Assembly (NCBI GenBank): GCA_016285055.1
Contig: JAEEPZ010000008.1
Span: 1-64,000, forward strand
DNA from: Prevotella sp.
Lineage (GTDB): Bacteria > Bacteroidota > Bacteroidia > Bacteroidales > Bacteroidaceae
Reading direction: 5' to 3'
DNA length: 64,000 nucleotides
Shown piece after piece: positions 40,431 through 49,610 of the stretch; positions within the stretch are counted from its first letter, which is position 1, and the number at the start of each line of letters is the position of its first letter. Below the pieces are notes generated by a model that was not told the DNA's origin, did no database searches, and was given only the letters and a program-made list of their open reading frames with translations. A program made the position numbers and the translations under genes.

Positions 40431-43400
40431 AGACTCAATTAGCCTGTTTGGCGGCGTTATTTTTTCTGACGACCGGACAGGTGATGGCAGGCAAGCAAGA
40501 GGCCTGTCCACAGGACAGCAAGCCCTGGACGTTCTGGTACTGGATGTACGGCGCCGTCAGCGAGGCTGGCATTCGTGCCGACCTGCAGGCGATGAAGGAC
40601 GTGGGGCTCGGCGGCTGCTATCTCATGCCCATACGCGGCACGGAACAGGCTCCCAAAGACCTGCCGCCACTGCCCGGCGAGCCGGCACAACAGCTGACAC
40701 CACGCTTCTGGCAGCTCATCGACTACGCCATGCAGCAGGCCGACAGCCTCGGCCTGAAAATGGGCTTCCATATCTGCGACGGCTTCGCCCTGGCTGGCGG
40801 ACCGTGGATAACGCCCGAGGAATCTATGCAGCAAGTGGTATGGAGCGACACCGTCGTCGCACTTGATGACCTCAGACTTAAGCGGAGCTTGACAGAAAAA
40901 ACAACATATCCGCGCGAGGAGGCGGTGCCTGAGTCGCTACTGCCCGCCCCAGCTGTCAGCCCTGGCGTCTACTATGAGGACATCGCCACCTTCGTCTGTC
41001 CCGTATGGGGCGATGCCATCGTCCCCACACCCAGCGTCTCCGGCACCATAAAACCCGACGAGAAAGGCACTTTCCGCGCCACGCAGCCAGGCTACATCCA
41101 GTTCACCTACGACAGCCCCGTCACCGTGCGCAGCGTCGAGCTGTTCCCCTCGGCCAACAATATCCAGACGCAGCGCCTGCTCGTCCAAGCCAGCACCGAC
41201 GACAGCGGCACATCGTTTCGCGACGTGCGTCAGCTCACGCCGCCGCGCCAGGGCTGGCAGAACACCAATACCGCCATTCCCCTGCGCCACAACGCCAACC
41301 ACTACACCTACGCCCTGCCCGAAACCACGGCGCGTCATTTCCGCTTTGTCTGGACGCCCGAGGGCAGTGAGCCAGGCGCCGAAGACCTTGATGCCGCGAA
41401 GTGGAGTCCCGTGCTGAAGATGAACGACATCCGCCTCTCCGCCCAGCCCGTCATCGACCAGTACGAGAGCCTCAACGGCAGCTTCTGGCGCCAGCCTGAG
41501 GGGAGGGGTGCTGTGGGTGCTATGAGTCCTATGGGTCTTATGGGTCCTATGGGGCCTATGAGTCCTATGGGGGGGGCTGGCCCTACTGCTCTGCGCATCC
41601 TGCGCATTGGCCATGCCTCCACAGGCCACACCAATGCCACGGCCGGCGGTGCACGGGGCTTAGAGTGCGACAAGTTCTCAGCCGCTGCCGTGTCGAAGCA
41701 GGTGGACAGCTGGTTTGGGGCCTTCATGCAGCGCCCTCACAGCAGCGTGGTGAAATACATGCACGTCGACTCATGGGAGTGCGGCTCGCAGAACTGGAGC
41801 CGCAACTTCGCCGCTGAGTTTCAGAAGCGCCGCGGCTACGACCTGCTGCCCTTCCTGCCCGTCTATGCCGGTGTGCCCATCGACGCCATGCCCGAGGCCC
41901 AGGCCCTCGGCATCAGCAGCGAGCAGGTGCTGCGTGACGTGCGCCTCACTGTCAACGACCTCATACAGGACATCTTCTTCGCCACGGTAGCTGGGAAAGC
42001 ACGGCAATACGGCGTGTCACTCTCTGCCGAGAGCGTCGCTCCGACGATGGTCAGCGACGGCATGCAGCACTACAAGGCGGTGGACGCGCCAATGGGAGAG
42101 TTCTGGCTGAACTCGCCCACGCACGACAAGCCCAACGACATGCTCGACGCCATCAGCGGGGCTCACGTCTATGGCAAGAACATCGTTCAGGCTGAGGGAT
42201 TCACCGAGGTGCGCGGCGTGTGGGACGAGACGCCCGCCTCGCTCAAGACGCTGCTCGACAGGCAGCTGGCGTCTGGCATGAACCGACTGTTCTTCCACGT
42301 CTTTGCCCACAACCCGTGGACGGACCGCAAACCCGGTATGACCCTCGACGGGATAGGACTTTTCTTCCAGCGCGACCAGACGTGGATGCCTGAAGCCAAG
42401 GCCTTCGTCGACTATGTCACGCGCTGCCAGCAGCTGTTGCAGCGGGGCACGCCGGTGGTCGACATCGCTGTCTATACCGGCGACGGCATGCCACGCCGTG
42501 CCTGGCGTCCGGAGCAATTGGTCGACATGCTGCCCGGTCTCATCGGCAGCGAGCGCGTAGCAGCCGAGCATGAGCGTCTCGCCAACGCCGGCCAGCCGAT
42601 GGAGGAGAGTCCCGTAGGCGTGAAGCACAGCGCGAACATCGCCGACCCCGCCGCCTGGGTCAACGCCCTCGGCGGCTACAACTTCGACTCGATGAACCCT
42701 GATGGCCTGATGGCTTATGGGGCCTATGAGTCCTATGGGTCTTATGGGGCCTATGAGTCCTATGAGACCTATAAGTCCTATGAGACCTATAAGTCCCATA
42801 AGACCCATGAGTCCCATAAGACCTCTGCTCCTCCCTGCTACCCTGTGCTCGTGATGCCGCAGGGGCTTCAACTTTCTCCTGAAACAAAAGCCCGCGCTGA
42901 TGAGCTGAGGAAGCAGGGCGTCATCGTCATCGACGAACCGCTTCACGACTCGGCCATCGCAGGCCTGCCGCCCGATGTGCAGCTGCCACCCGGCATCGCC
43001 TTCTGCCACCGCCGCGATGGTGCGAAGGACATCTATTTCCTCAGCAACCAGCAGGATGAGGAGCGGCGCTTCACGGCCACTTTCCGCTGTGCTTCGAAGA
43101 ACGTCATGTTCTATGACCCGCTCAAAAACCGTTATTTCATCGATGTCAACGATGTCATCAGCAGCGACTCGCTCACCGCTATGTATGTCAGGATGGAGCC
43201 CCGGCAGTCGTTGTTCGTCCTCTTTGGCGAGGACAGCATCCGGCCAAAGCTCACTGCCCGCTGGCATCAGCCGATGGTGGGTCCCGACATGCCGAAGACT
43301 GTCTTCAAATGGAAGACCAAAGGCTGGCAGCTGTCCTTCAAGGAGAACGGCGTCAAGCTGAAGAGCGACACCCTCTTCTCGTGGGCTGGCCACAAGAAAC

Positions 43401-43771
43401 CCGAGGTGCGCTACTACAGCGGACATGTGCGCTACAGCACCACGCTCGACTATCATGGCGAGAACGTCATGAACCGTGTCGTCCTTGACTTAGGCGATGT
43501 GCGCGACATGGCTCACGTATGGCTAAACGGCCATGACCTGGGCGTGCTGTGGCTACCGCCATACACCGTCGATGTCGACGGCTATCTGCGCGAAGGCAAG
43601 AACGAACTGGTGGTTGAGGTCGTCAACACTTGGCACAACGCCCTGCGCGGCGCCGACCGCGGCACTCCGCCCTACGACGGCATCTGGACCAACGCCAAAT
43701 ATCGCACCAAGGGCGACGACCTCCTGCCCGCCGGACTCTTAGGCCCTGTGAAACTGAGTATGGAATATTGA
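40424..43771 (+). CDS. GH106 alpha-L-rhamnosidase-like enzyme with two repeat insertions
   Basis: About 1115 residues from TTG 40424, which yields signal peptide MKKTQLACLAALFFLTTGQ..AG. The ATG at 40289 lies inside the upstream gene, and each 21-bp repeat offers another TTG. The N-terminal block PWTFWYWMYGAVSEAGIRADLQAM and the C-terminal jelly roll (HVWLNGHDLGVLWLPPYTVDV) fit GH106 rhamnosidases. Two 9-mer repeat stretches are in frame: 41512-41577 (GAMSPMGLMGPMGPM) and 42711-42822 (AYESYGSYGAYESYETYKSY). They use different reading frames of the same repeat. The frame is intact throughout, so this is not a pseudogene by sequence. Confidence 0.85.
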   Translation: MKKTQLACLAALFFLTTGQVMAGKQEACPQDSKPWTFWYWMYGAVSEAGIRADLQAMKDVGLGGCYLMPIRGTEQAPKDLPPLPGEPAQQLTPRFWQLIDYAMQQADSLGLKMGFHICDGFALAGGPWITPEESMQQVVWSDTVVALDDLRLKRSLTEKTTYPREEAVPESLLPAPAVSPGVYYEDIATFVCPVWGDAIVPTPSVSGTIKPDEKGTFRATQPGYIQFTYDSPVTVRSVELFPSANNIQTQRLLVQASTDDSGTSFRDVRQLTPPRQGWQNTNTAIPLRHNANHYTYALPETTARHFRFVWTPEGSEPGAEDLDAAKWSPVLKMNDIRLSAQPVIDQYESLNGSFWRQPEGRGAVGAMSPMGLMGPMGPMSPMGGAGPTALRILRIGHASTGHTNATAGGARGLECDKFSAAAVSKQVDSWFGAFMQRPHSSVVKYMHVDSWECGSQNWSRNFAAEFQKRRGYDLLPFLPVYAGVPIDAMPEAQALGISSEQVLRDVRLTVNDLIQDIFFATVAGKARQYGVSLSAESVAPTMVSDGMQHYKAVDAPMGEFWLNSPTHDKPNDMLDAISGAHVYGKNIVQAEGFTEVRGVWDETPASLKTLLDRQLASGMNRLFFHVFAHNPWTDRKPGMTLDGIGLFFQRDQTWMPEAKAFVDYVTRCQQLLQRGTPVVDIAVYTGDGMPRRAWRPEQLVDMLPGLIGSERVAAEHERLANAGQPMEESPVGVKHSANIADPAAWVNALGGYNFDSMNPDGLMAYGAYESYGSYGAYESYETYKSYETYKSHKTHESHKTSAPPCYPVLVMPQGLQLSPETKARADELRKQGVIVIDEPLHDSAIAGLPPDVQLPPGIAFCHRRDGAKDIYFLSNQQDEERRFTATFRCASKNVMFYDPLKNRYFIDVNDVISSDSLTAMYVRMEPRQSLFVLFGEDSIRPKLTARWHQPMVGPDMPKTVFKWKTKGWQLSFKENGVKLKSDTLFSWAGHKKPEVRYYSGHVRYSTTLDYHGENVMNRVVLDLGDVRDMAHVWLNGHDLGVLWLPPYTVDVDGYLREGKNELVVEVVNTWHNALRGADRGTPPYDGIWTNAKYRTKGDDLLPAGLLGPVKLSMEY
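41512..41577 (+). repeat. CCTATAAGT-family array in frame in GH106, site 1
   Basis: Seven 9-bp units of the type AGTCCTATG/GGTCCTATG, translated as SPM/GPM triplets. It lies just before the conserved LRIGHASTGHTN segment. Confidence 0.92.
42711..42822 (+). repeat. CCTATAAGT-family array in frame in GH106, site 2
   Basis: About twelve 9-bp units read one frame over from site 1, as ESY/GAY/ETY/KSH triplets. The third frame would contain TGA/TAA and is not used. Confidence 0.92.
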
Positions 43772-43789
43772 CCATTGAACATTGAGAAT

Positions 43790-45199
43790 ATGACCAAACG
43801 GATTATCTGCGCATTACTCACGCTCATCGCTGTGTCAGCAAGAGCAGAGATCAAAATGCCTGCCTTCTTCGCCGACGGCATGGTGCTGCAGCAGCAGACG
43901 TCATGCCGGCTCTGGGGCACTACCGCCAAGAGCGCCACCGTCAGCATCATCACATCATGGGACAAGCAGGCCTATCAGGTGAAAGCCGCCAGCGACGGTG
44001 CCTTCGAGGTTCTGCTGCGCACGCCCGAGGCTGGCGGCCCTTTCACCATCACGCTGAGCGAGAAGAGCGCGCAGCCCTCAACCCTCAGCCTGACTTGCTA
44101 CGTCGGTGAGGTGTGGCTGTGCTCTGGACAGTCGAACATGGAGATGCCGATGAAGGGGTTCAAGGGCCAGCCCGTAGAGGGCGCAACGGAAGAGTTGCTG
44201 CACGGCCGCGACTCGCTGCTGCATCTCTTCACCGTGAAGCGCAACCCGCAGCTGCTGCCCCAGAGCGATGTCACCGGACAGTGGAGCGAGGCCGAGACAG
44301 CCAGCGTGCGCGACTTCTCTGCCACAGCCTATTTCTTCGGCCGTGCGCTGCGCCGTCAGCTCGGCGTGCCCGTGGGCCTCATCTGCACGGCTTTCGGCGG
44401 CTCAGCCTGCGAGGCATGGATGCGGGCCGAATGGCTGCGCGCCTTCCCGCAGGTGCAGCAGACCATCGCCGAGGAGGACGTCAAGCGCCTGCAGCAGCGC
44501 TGTCCCACAGCACTCTACAACGGTCAGCTGGCACCGCTCGTCGGCTACGCCATCCGAGGCGCCATCTGGTATCAGGGCGAGGACAACGTGCCGCGATACA
44601 GTTTCTATGCGCCCTTGCTGAAGGCCATGGTTGAGGGCTGGCGCTCCGACTGGCAGCAGGGCGACTTCCCCTTCTATTACTGTCAGATAGCCCCTTACGA
44701 CTACAGCCTCATCGACTGGAGCGGCAGCCAGTATCTGCGCGAGCAGCAATTGCAGGCCGAGGCGCTCATCAGTCATGCGCGCATGGCGGTGCTCCTTGAC
44801 GCCGGTCTGGAATACGGCATCCATCCACGGAAGAAACGCATGGCCGGCGAGCGCTTGGCCCTTCTGGCTCTCAGCAACACCTACGGCGTGAAGGGCCTGC
44901 CCGACTTTGCCGCCTACTCCTCCGTGGAGTTCAGGGGCGACACCGCCGTCGTGGCCTTCGACCGCTCGAAGGAATGGGTCTATTTCGAGAACGGTACGAC
45001 GAGCAACAACTTCGAGGTGGCCGGCGAAGACCGCATCTTCCATCCGGCAGAGGTATGGACTAGCCGCAACCGCGTCTACGTGCGCAGTGCCGACGTGAAG
45101 AAACCTGTGGCCGTGCGCTACGCCTTCCACGACTGGGTCGTCGGCGACCTCATGCACGACGGGCTGCCCGTGTCTTCCTTCCGCACCGACGACTGGTAG
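43790..45199 (+). CDS. Sialate O-acetylesterase-type SGNH esterase
   Basis: 469 residues, signal peptide ICALLTLIAVSARA. The SASA-type SGNH fold is interrupted by a beta domain. Nucleophile block CSGQSNMEMP, oxyanion region ICTAFGGSACEAWM, GAIWYQGEDNV (the N/E block) and the late GIHPRKKRMAGERLA with the catalytic His. The usual Asp before His-Pro is replaced (YGIHP). It should remove acetyl esters from sugars so that neighbouring hydrolases can act. ATG 43790 is preferred over TTG 43775. It is 18 bp after GH106. Confidence 0.87.
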   Translation: MTKRIICALLTLIAVSARAEIKMPAFFADGMVLQQQTSCRLWGTTAKSATVSIITSWDKQAYQVKAASDGAFEVLLRTPEAGGPFTITLSEKSAQPSTLSLTCYVGEVWLCSGQSNMEMPMKGFKGQPVEGATEELLHGRDSLLHLFTVKRNPQLLPQSDVTGQWSEAETASVRDFSATAYFFGRALRRQLGVPVGLICTAFGGSACEAWMRAEWLRAFPQVQQTIAEEDVKRLQQRCPTALYNGQLAPLVGYAIRGAIWYQGEDNVPRYSFYAPLLKAMVEGWRSDWQQGDFPFYYCQIAPYDYSLIDWSGSQYLREQQLQAEALISHARMAVLLDAGLEYGIHPRKKRMAGERLALLALSNTYGVKGLPDFAAYSSVEFRGDTAVVAFDRSKEWVYFENGTTSNNFEVAGEDRIFHPAEVWTSRNRVYVRSADVKKPVAVRYAFHDWVVGDLMHDGLPVSSFRTDDW

Positions 45200-45244
45200 T
45201 TTTCGCTTACTTGGATGATTTGGTATGATGAAAACGCCATCTGT

Positions 45245-45280
45245 ATTTTCGTCATTTGAGCGGCCTGAGCGGCCGCCACT
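45245..45280 (-). repeat. Inverted diverged copy of the 7511-7591 repeat
   Basis: The reverse complement matches the 39-bp repeat at 7511 with a few substitutions (GTGGCGGCCGCTCAGGCCGC..AATGACGAAAAT). It lies in the gap before the GH141-like gene. Confidence 0.85.
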
Positions 45281-45299
45281 GCTTAAAAAAAAGGAATAT

Positions 45300-47168
45300 A
45301 TGTATCGACTTCTCTTCCTCATGCTGATGCCTTTGTGCATGGCAGCAAAGAATGAACCGTTCACGCTGACGGTAGAGCCCGGCGAGTACACCATCGAGCA
45401 GGCCCTGCAGCAGGCGCGCCTGGCCCGGCTGCATGGCAGTGTGCAGGACGGTTTTGTCGTTCTGAAGCTCCAGCCCGGCACCTACCGCCTGTCGCAGCCC
45501 GTCATCCTGCGACCCGAGGACAGCGGCACGCGCATAGTGGCCGAGGGCGATGTGCGCCTCAGCGGCGGCGTGGCCATCGGCGGCTGGCGCAGGCAAGGCC
45601 GGCTGTGGGTGGCCGATGTCCCCCTGTGGAACGGGCGCCCATTGGAGTTTCGCCAGCTCTGGGTGAACGGCAGGAAAGCCGTGCGTGCCCGCGACGTCAG
45701 CGACTTCGAGCAGATGCACCGCATCCTCAGCGTCGACAAGCAGCGCGAAATCATCTACGTGCCCCGTCAGGCAGTAGCCAAACTCTCAGCTCTCATCTCT
45801 CAACCCTCATCTCTCAACTCTCAACCCTCATCTCTCAACCCTCAACTCTCATCTCTCAACCCTCAACTCTCATCTCTCAACTCTCAACTCTCAACTATAG
45901 AGATGGTGCTTCACGAGATGTGGTGCATCGCCAACCTGCGCATCAAAGGCATCACTGTGCAGGGCGATTCCGCAGCCCTGACGTTCCACCAGCCTGAGAG
46001 CCATGTCCACTTCATGCACCCCTGGCCGTCGCCGATGGTCACGCCCGACGGTCAGCACAACTCCGCCTTCTACCTGACAGGCGCGAAGGAACTGTTGGAC
46101 CAGCCCGGCGAGTGGTGGCTTGACGTCCGCGCGCAGAAGCTCTACTACATGCCGCTGCCTGGCGAGGACATGCGGACAGCTGAGGTCATAGCCCCTGCCT
46201 TGGAGACGCTGCTGATGGCAGAGGGCACGCCCGACGAACCCGTGAAGGACGTCACACTCGAAGGAATAACCTTTGAGCACGCCACGTGGCTGCGCCCCAG
46301 CATCAAGGGCCACGCCCCCCTGCAGGCCGGCATGTATATGATTGAGGCATACAAGATTCGCCCGCAAATCAGCCGTCCCAACGGCGACCACAAGCTCGAC
46401 AACCAAGGGTGGGTGGGCCGCCCCGCTGCCGCCGTCGCCGTCAACTGCGCCACCAACCTGCGTTTCGAGGGCTGCACCTTCCGCCATACGGCCTCCACGG
46501 CCCTCGACTGCCATCGCTATGTCGACGGAGGAACCATTGACCGTTGCACGTTCAGCGACATCGGCGGCACGGCCATCCTTGCGGGCAGCTTCGGTCCTGA
46601 GGGCCACGAGGCGCATCTGCCATATAATCCCTTCGACCGCCGAGAAATATGCACGGGCCTCGTCATCAGCAACAACCGCATCGACGATGCCGCCAACGAG
46701 GACTGGGGCTGCCTCGGCATCGGCGCCGGCTTTGTGCGCGGCATCCGCATCCTGCACAATGAGGTGAGCAACGTCAGCTACACCGGCATCAGCGTCGGAT
46801 GGGGATGGAACCAGCAGCCCTGTGCCATGGCCGACAACGTGGTGCGTGGCAACTACATCCACCACTACGCCCGCCACATGTACGACACCGCCGGCATCTA
46901 CACCCTGGGCGCACAGCCGCACACCATGGTCGAGGAGAATGTCGTGGACAGCATCTACAGTCCCGGCTACGTGCACGACCCCGAGCACTGGTTCTATCTC
47001 TACACCGACGAGGGCAGCAGCGGCATCACCGTGCACCGCAACTGGACGCCCGCCGAGAAGTTCCTGAAGAATGCCAACGGCCCCGGCAACACCTGGGAGG
47101 ACAACGGCCCGCTGGTCAACGACAGCATCAAGCACAAAGCCGGCCCCCCTAAAAGCCATGACCATTGA
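45300..47168 (+). CDS. GH141-like right-handed beta-helix enzyme with a repeat insertion
   Basis: About 622 residues from ATG 45300 (signal MYRLLFLMLMPLCMA, preceded by an A-rich AAGGA). The opening PGEYTIEQALQQARL...LQPGTYRLSQPVILRPEDSGTRI and the long beta-helix (NLRFEGCTFRHTASTALD, GLVISNNRIDDAANEDWG, ILHNEVSNVSYTGISVGWGW) fit GH141, the family of the RG-II alpha-L-fucosidase BT1002 and a xylanase. Between YVPRQAVA and EMVLHEMWCIAN is a 7-residue-periodic insert (SSLNPQL) made of CTCTCAA heptamers (45781-45899). Start 45225 is possible but leaves a poor signal peptide. It overlaps the MATE gene by 11 bp. Confidence 0.8.
   Translation: MYRLLFLMLMPLCMAAKNEPFTLTVEPGEYTIEQALQQARLARLHGSVQDGFVVLKLQPGTYRLSQPVILRPEDSGTRIVAEGDVRLSGGVAIGGWRRQGRLWVADVPLWNGRPLEFRQLWVNGRKAVRARDVSDFEQMHRILSVDKQREIIYVPRQAVAKLSALISQPSSLNSQPSSLNPQLSSLNPQLSSLNSQLSTIEMVLHEMWCIANLRIKGITVQGDSAALTFHQPESHVHFMHPWPSPMVTPDGQHNSAFYLTGAKELLDQPGEWWLDVRAQKLYYMPLPGEDMRTAEVIAPALETLLMAEGTPDEPVKDVTLEGITFEHATWLRPSIKGHAPLQAGMYMIEAYKIRPQISRPNGDHKLDNQGWVGRPAAAVAVNCATNLRFEGCTFRHTASTALDCHRYVDGGTIDRCTFSDIGGTAILAGSFGPEGHEAHLPYNPFDRREICTGLVISNNRIDDAANEDWGCLGIGAGFVRGIRILHNEVSNVSYTGISVGWGWNQQPCAMADNVVRGNYIHHYARHMYDTAGIYTLGAQPHTMVEENVVDSIYSPGYVHDPEHWFYLYTDEGSSGITVHRNWTPAEKFLKNANGPGNTWEDNGPLVNDSIKHKAGPPKSHDH
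45781..45899 (+). repeat. CTCTCAA heptamer array in frame in the GH141-like gene
   Basis: About 17 heptamers (CTCTCAA, CCCTCAT, CCCTCAA). Three heptamers make 21 bp, giving a 7-residue protein period. This strand is stop-free in all three frames. The other strand (TTGAGAG) is not. Confidence 0.93.
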
Positions 47169-48420
47169 CCGTCAGATTCTGCGCTTGGCATTGCCCAGCA
47201 TCGTGTCGAACATCACGGTGCCGCTGTTGGGGCTGTGCGATGTGGCCATCATGGGCCATGTGGGCGGCGCACGGCATATCGGCGCCATCGCTGTCGGCTC
47301 GATGATCTTCAATGTCATGTACTGGCTGTTCGTCTTCCTGCGGATGAGCACCAGCGGACTGACGGCGCAGGCCTACGGCGCCGGGCGCTGGGACGTGACA
47401 CGGCATGTGCGGCGCCGACACCTGACGATGGCCCTCTGCTTCGGCGCGGCCATCATCGTCTTGCAGGAGCCGTTGCGCATGCTCACCTTCTGGCTGATGC
47501 AGGCCGAGGACGATGTCGCGGCACTCTGCACGCCATATTATTATATATGTATATGGGGCGCGCCCGCCGTGCTGGGCCTCTACGTGGTGACGGGCTGGCT
47601 TGTCGGCATGCAGAACACGCGCCTGCCCATGGTCATTGCCATCGGGCAGAACGTGGTGAACATCGCCACGTCGTTGGTGCTGGTGCTCGTCTTCCACATG
47701 GGCATCGTGGGCGTGGCCATCGGCACCTTGGTGGCGCAGTGGGTGGGGTTTCTGACAGCAATAGTAGCCCCCCTGTCGTCCCCCGAGGGGGACACATTAC
47801 CCTGCAAACAGACAAATGAAGCCCCCTTGGGGGCAGTAGGGGGGGCTTTTTTCCTCCGCACAGTGTGCTTGGTCAGCGTGAACCTTTATTTCACGTCGGC
47901 GGGAGCGGCGCAGGGAGCGCTCATTCTGGCGGCCAACACGCTGCTGATGCAGTTCTTCACCCTCTACAGCTACATGACCGACGGCTTTGCCAACGCTGGC
48001 GAGGCCCTGGCCGGCCGTTACGTGGGAGCAGGCGATGCTGCCATGCTCAGGCTGACCATACGCCACCTGTTCCTCTGGGGCTTCATCATGGCCTTGACCT
48101 TTACCGTCGTCTATGCCCTAGGCGGCACGACGCTGCTGCGCCTGCTGACCACCGACAGCGACGTCGTCCGTATGGCGCAACACTATCTGCCTTGGGCCGT
48201 CGCCATTCCTTTTGCGGGCATGGCAGCCTTCGTGTGGGACGGCATCTTCATTGGCATGACGCGAGCCAAAGGCATGTTGGTGGCCTGTTTCGTGGCAGCC
48301 GTGGTGTTCTTCGCGCTGTGGCTGCTGCTGGCGCCGACGATGCACAACGATGCCCTCTGGCTGGCTTTCATCGCATTTCTGACAATGCGCGGTGTGGTAC
48401 AAACAATAGAAGCAATATGA
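47158..48420 (+). CDS. MATE family efflux transporter with a repeat insertion
   Basis: 420 residues, 12 predicted helices, DinF-like branch. Exports cationic or organic compounds against Na+ or H+. Start 47158 (MTIDRQILRLALPSIVSNITVPLLGLCDVAIMGH) overlaps the upstream gene. The loop between helices 6 and 7 reads IVAPLSSPEGD..TNEAPLGAVGGAFF, encoded by the GC-rich palindrome (47766-47847), then FLRTVCLVSVNLYFTSAGAAQG resumes the family sequence. It ends with an ATGA overlap to the flavoprotein gene. Its placement in a glycan cluster is unexplained. Confidence 0.93.
   Translation: MTIDRQILRLALPSIVSNITVPLLGLCDVAIMGHVGGARHIGAIAVGSMIFNVMYWLFVFLRMSTSGLTAQAYGAGRWDVTRHVRRRHLTMALCFGAAIIVLQEPLRMLTFWLMQAEDDVAALCTPYYYICIWGAPAVLGLYVVTGWLVGMQNTRLPMVIAIGQNVVNIATSLVLVLVFHMGIVGVAIGTLVAQWVGFLTAIVAPLSSPEGDTLPCKQTNEAPLGAVGGAFFLRTVCLVSVNLYFTSAGAAQGALILAANTLLMQFFTLYSYMTDGFANAGEALAGRYVGAGDAAMLRLTIRHLFLWGFIMALTFTVVYALGGTTLLRLLTTDSDVVRMAQHYLPWAVAIPFAGMAAFVWDGIFIGMTRAKGMLVACFVAAVVFFALWLLLAPTMHNDALWLAFIAFLTMRGVVQTIEAI
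47766..47847 (+). repeat. GC-rich palindromic element, in frame in the MATE gene
   Basis: Arms AGCCCCCCTGTCGTCCCC and GGGGGCAGTAGGGGGGGCT around CCCCCGAGGGGG and CCCCCTTGGGGG hairpins. Same orientation and reading frame as the obg copy, sharing ACAAATGAAGCCCCC. Confidence 0.93.
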
Positions 48421-49610
48421 GAACAGCAATCATCGGCGGAGGAGCGGCAGGCTTCTTCCTGGCCATCAACCTGAAGGAGATGATGCCTGCGATGGATGTG
48501 GTCATCATCGAGAGCGCGCAGAAGGTGCTGCGCAAGGTGGCGGTGAGCGGCGGTGGGCGCTGCAACGTGACAAACACCTTCGAGGGCATCCGCGACCTGA
48601 AGGAGGTCTACCCACGCGGCCACCGGCTGTTGGGCCGGCTGTTCCGCACATTCAGTCCGCAAGACACATGGCAGTGGTTCGAGCACCGAGGCGTAAGGCT
48701 GACCGCACAGCCCGACCACTGCGTCTTTCCCATGTCGCAGGATGCACACACCATCATCAACCTCTTCTTGGCCGAGGCACGACGCCTGGGCGTCACTGTC
48801 AAGACTGGATGCCGCATCACAACGCTCGACGAGACAGCCGATTTCGGCAACGTCTGCGTGACCACCGGCGGCCAGCCCCATGCCGAGAACCTGCACTGGT
48901 TAGGGCAGGACATCGTCGAGCCGGTGCCGTCGCTCTTCACGCTCAGCATTGCCGACCCGTCGCTGAACGCCCTCACAGGTACTGTCATTCCCTGCGCCAC
49001 AGCCTTCATCCCCGGCACAAAGCTCCGGGCCGACGGGCCGCTGCTGCTGACGCACTGGGGCATGAGCGGCCCCGCCATTCTGCGGCTGTCGAGCTATGCG
49101 GCACGCCATCTGGCGGAATGTGGCTACCAGTCGCCGCTGATGGTGAACTGGGCAAGCGTCACCGAGGCGGAGGCGACGCAGGCCATCGGCGGCCTTGCGA
49201 AGCAGTGTGCTCAGAAGATGCTCACCACCGTGGCGCCGTTGCAGTTGCCGCAGCGCCTATGGGTCTATCTGTGCGAGAAAGCCCTCGGGCAGCGTGCCCA
49301 TGCGCCGTGGGGCAGCATGAACGCGAAGGAGCAGCGCCGATTAGTCAACGTGCTGGTGGCTGACGAATATCGCACCAGCGGCCGTGCGCCCCACCGCGAC
49401 GAGTTCGTCACCTGCGGCGGCGTGTCACTCTCGGCCGTCAACGCCAACACTTTGGAGAGCCGCACACGTCCCGGCCTCTACTTCGCCGGCGAGGTGCTCG
49501 ACATCGACGGCGTCACGGGCGGCTTCAACTTCCAAGCCGCATGGACCACCGCCTTCACGGTGGCCAGCGCCATCGCAACCAAGGCAGGAGCCGATTTCTT
49601 GTTACCTTGA
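48417..49610 (+). CDS. HI0933-like flavoprotein (NAD(P)/FAD-dependent oxidoreductase)
   Basis: 397 residues. FAD-binding GGGAAGFFLAI at the N-terminus, SGGGRCNVTN, the mid-domain VPSLFTLSI and C-terminal GLYFAGEVLDIDGVTGGFNFQAAWTTA are hallmarks of the HI0933/YhiN family. Its physiological substrate is unknown. The segment between VKTGCRI and VTTGGQP is about 20 residues shorter than I expect for the family. It starts within the MATE stop (ATGA) and its 3' end overlaps the convergent GH78 gene by 9 bp. Confidence 0.92.
   Translation: MRTAIIGGGAAGFFLAINLKEMMPAMDVVIIESAQKVLRKVAVSGGGRCNVTNTFEGIRDLKEVYPRGHRLLGRLFRTFSPQDTWQWFEHRGVRLTAQPDHCVFPMSQDAHTIINLFLAEARRLGVTVKTGCRITTLDETADFGNVCVTTGGQPHAENLHWLGQDIVEPVPSLFTLSIADPSLNALTGTVIPCATAFIPGTKLRADGPLLLTHWGMSGPAILRLSSYAARHLAECGYQSPLMVNWASVTEAEATQAIGGLAKQCAQKMLTTVAPLQLPQRLWVYLCEKALGQRAHAPWGSMNAKEQRRLVNVLVADEYRTSGRAPHRDEFVTCGGVSLSAVNANTLESRTRPGLYFAGEVLDIDGVTGGFNFQAAWTTAFTVASAIATKAGADFLLP

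Noticed and set aside
40424-43771. GH106 as a pseudogene
   Set aside because: Despite two repeat insertions the frame is intact, with N- and C-terminal family motifs present. Activity is unknown, but nothing in the sequence breaks it.
48417-49610. Deletion in the HI0933-like gene
   Set aside because: The segment before VTTGGQP seems ~20 residues short, but I cannot align it here. FAD motifs are complete, so this is not raised as a finding.
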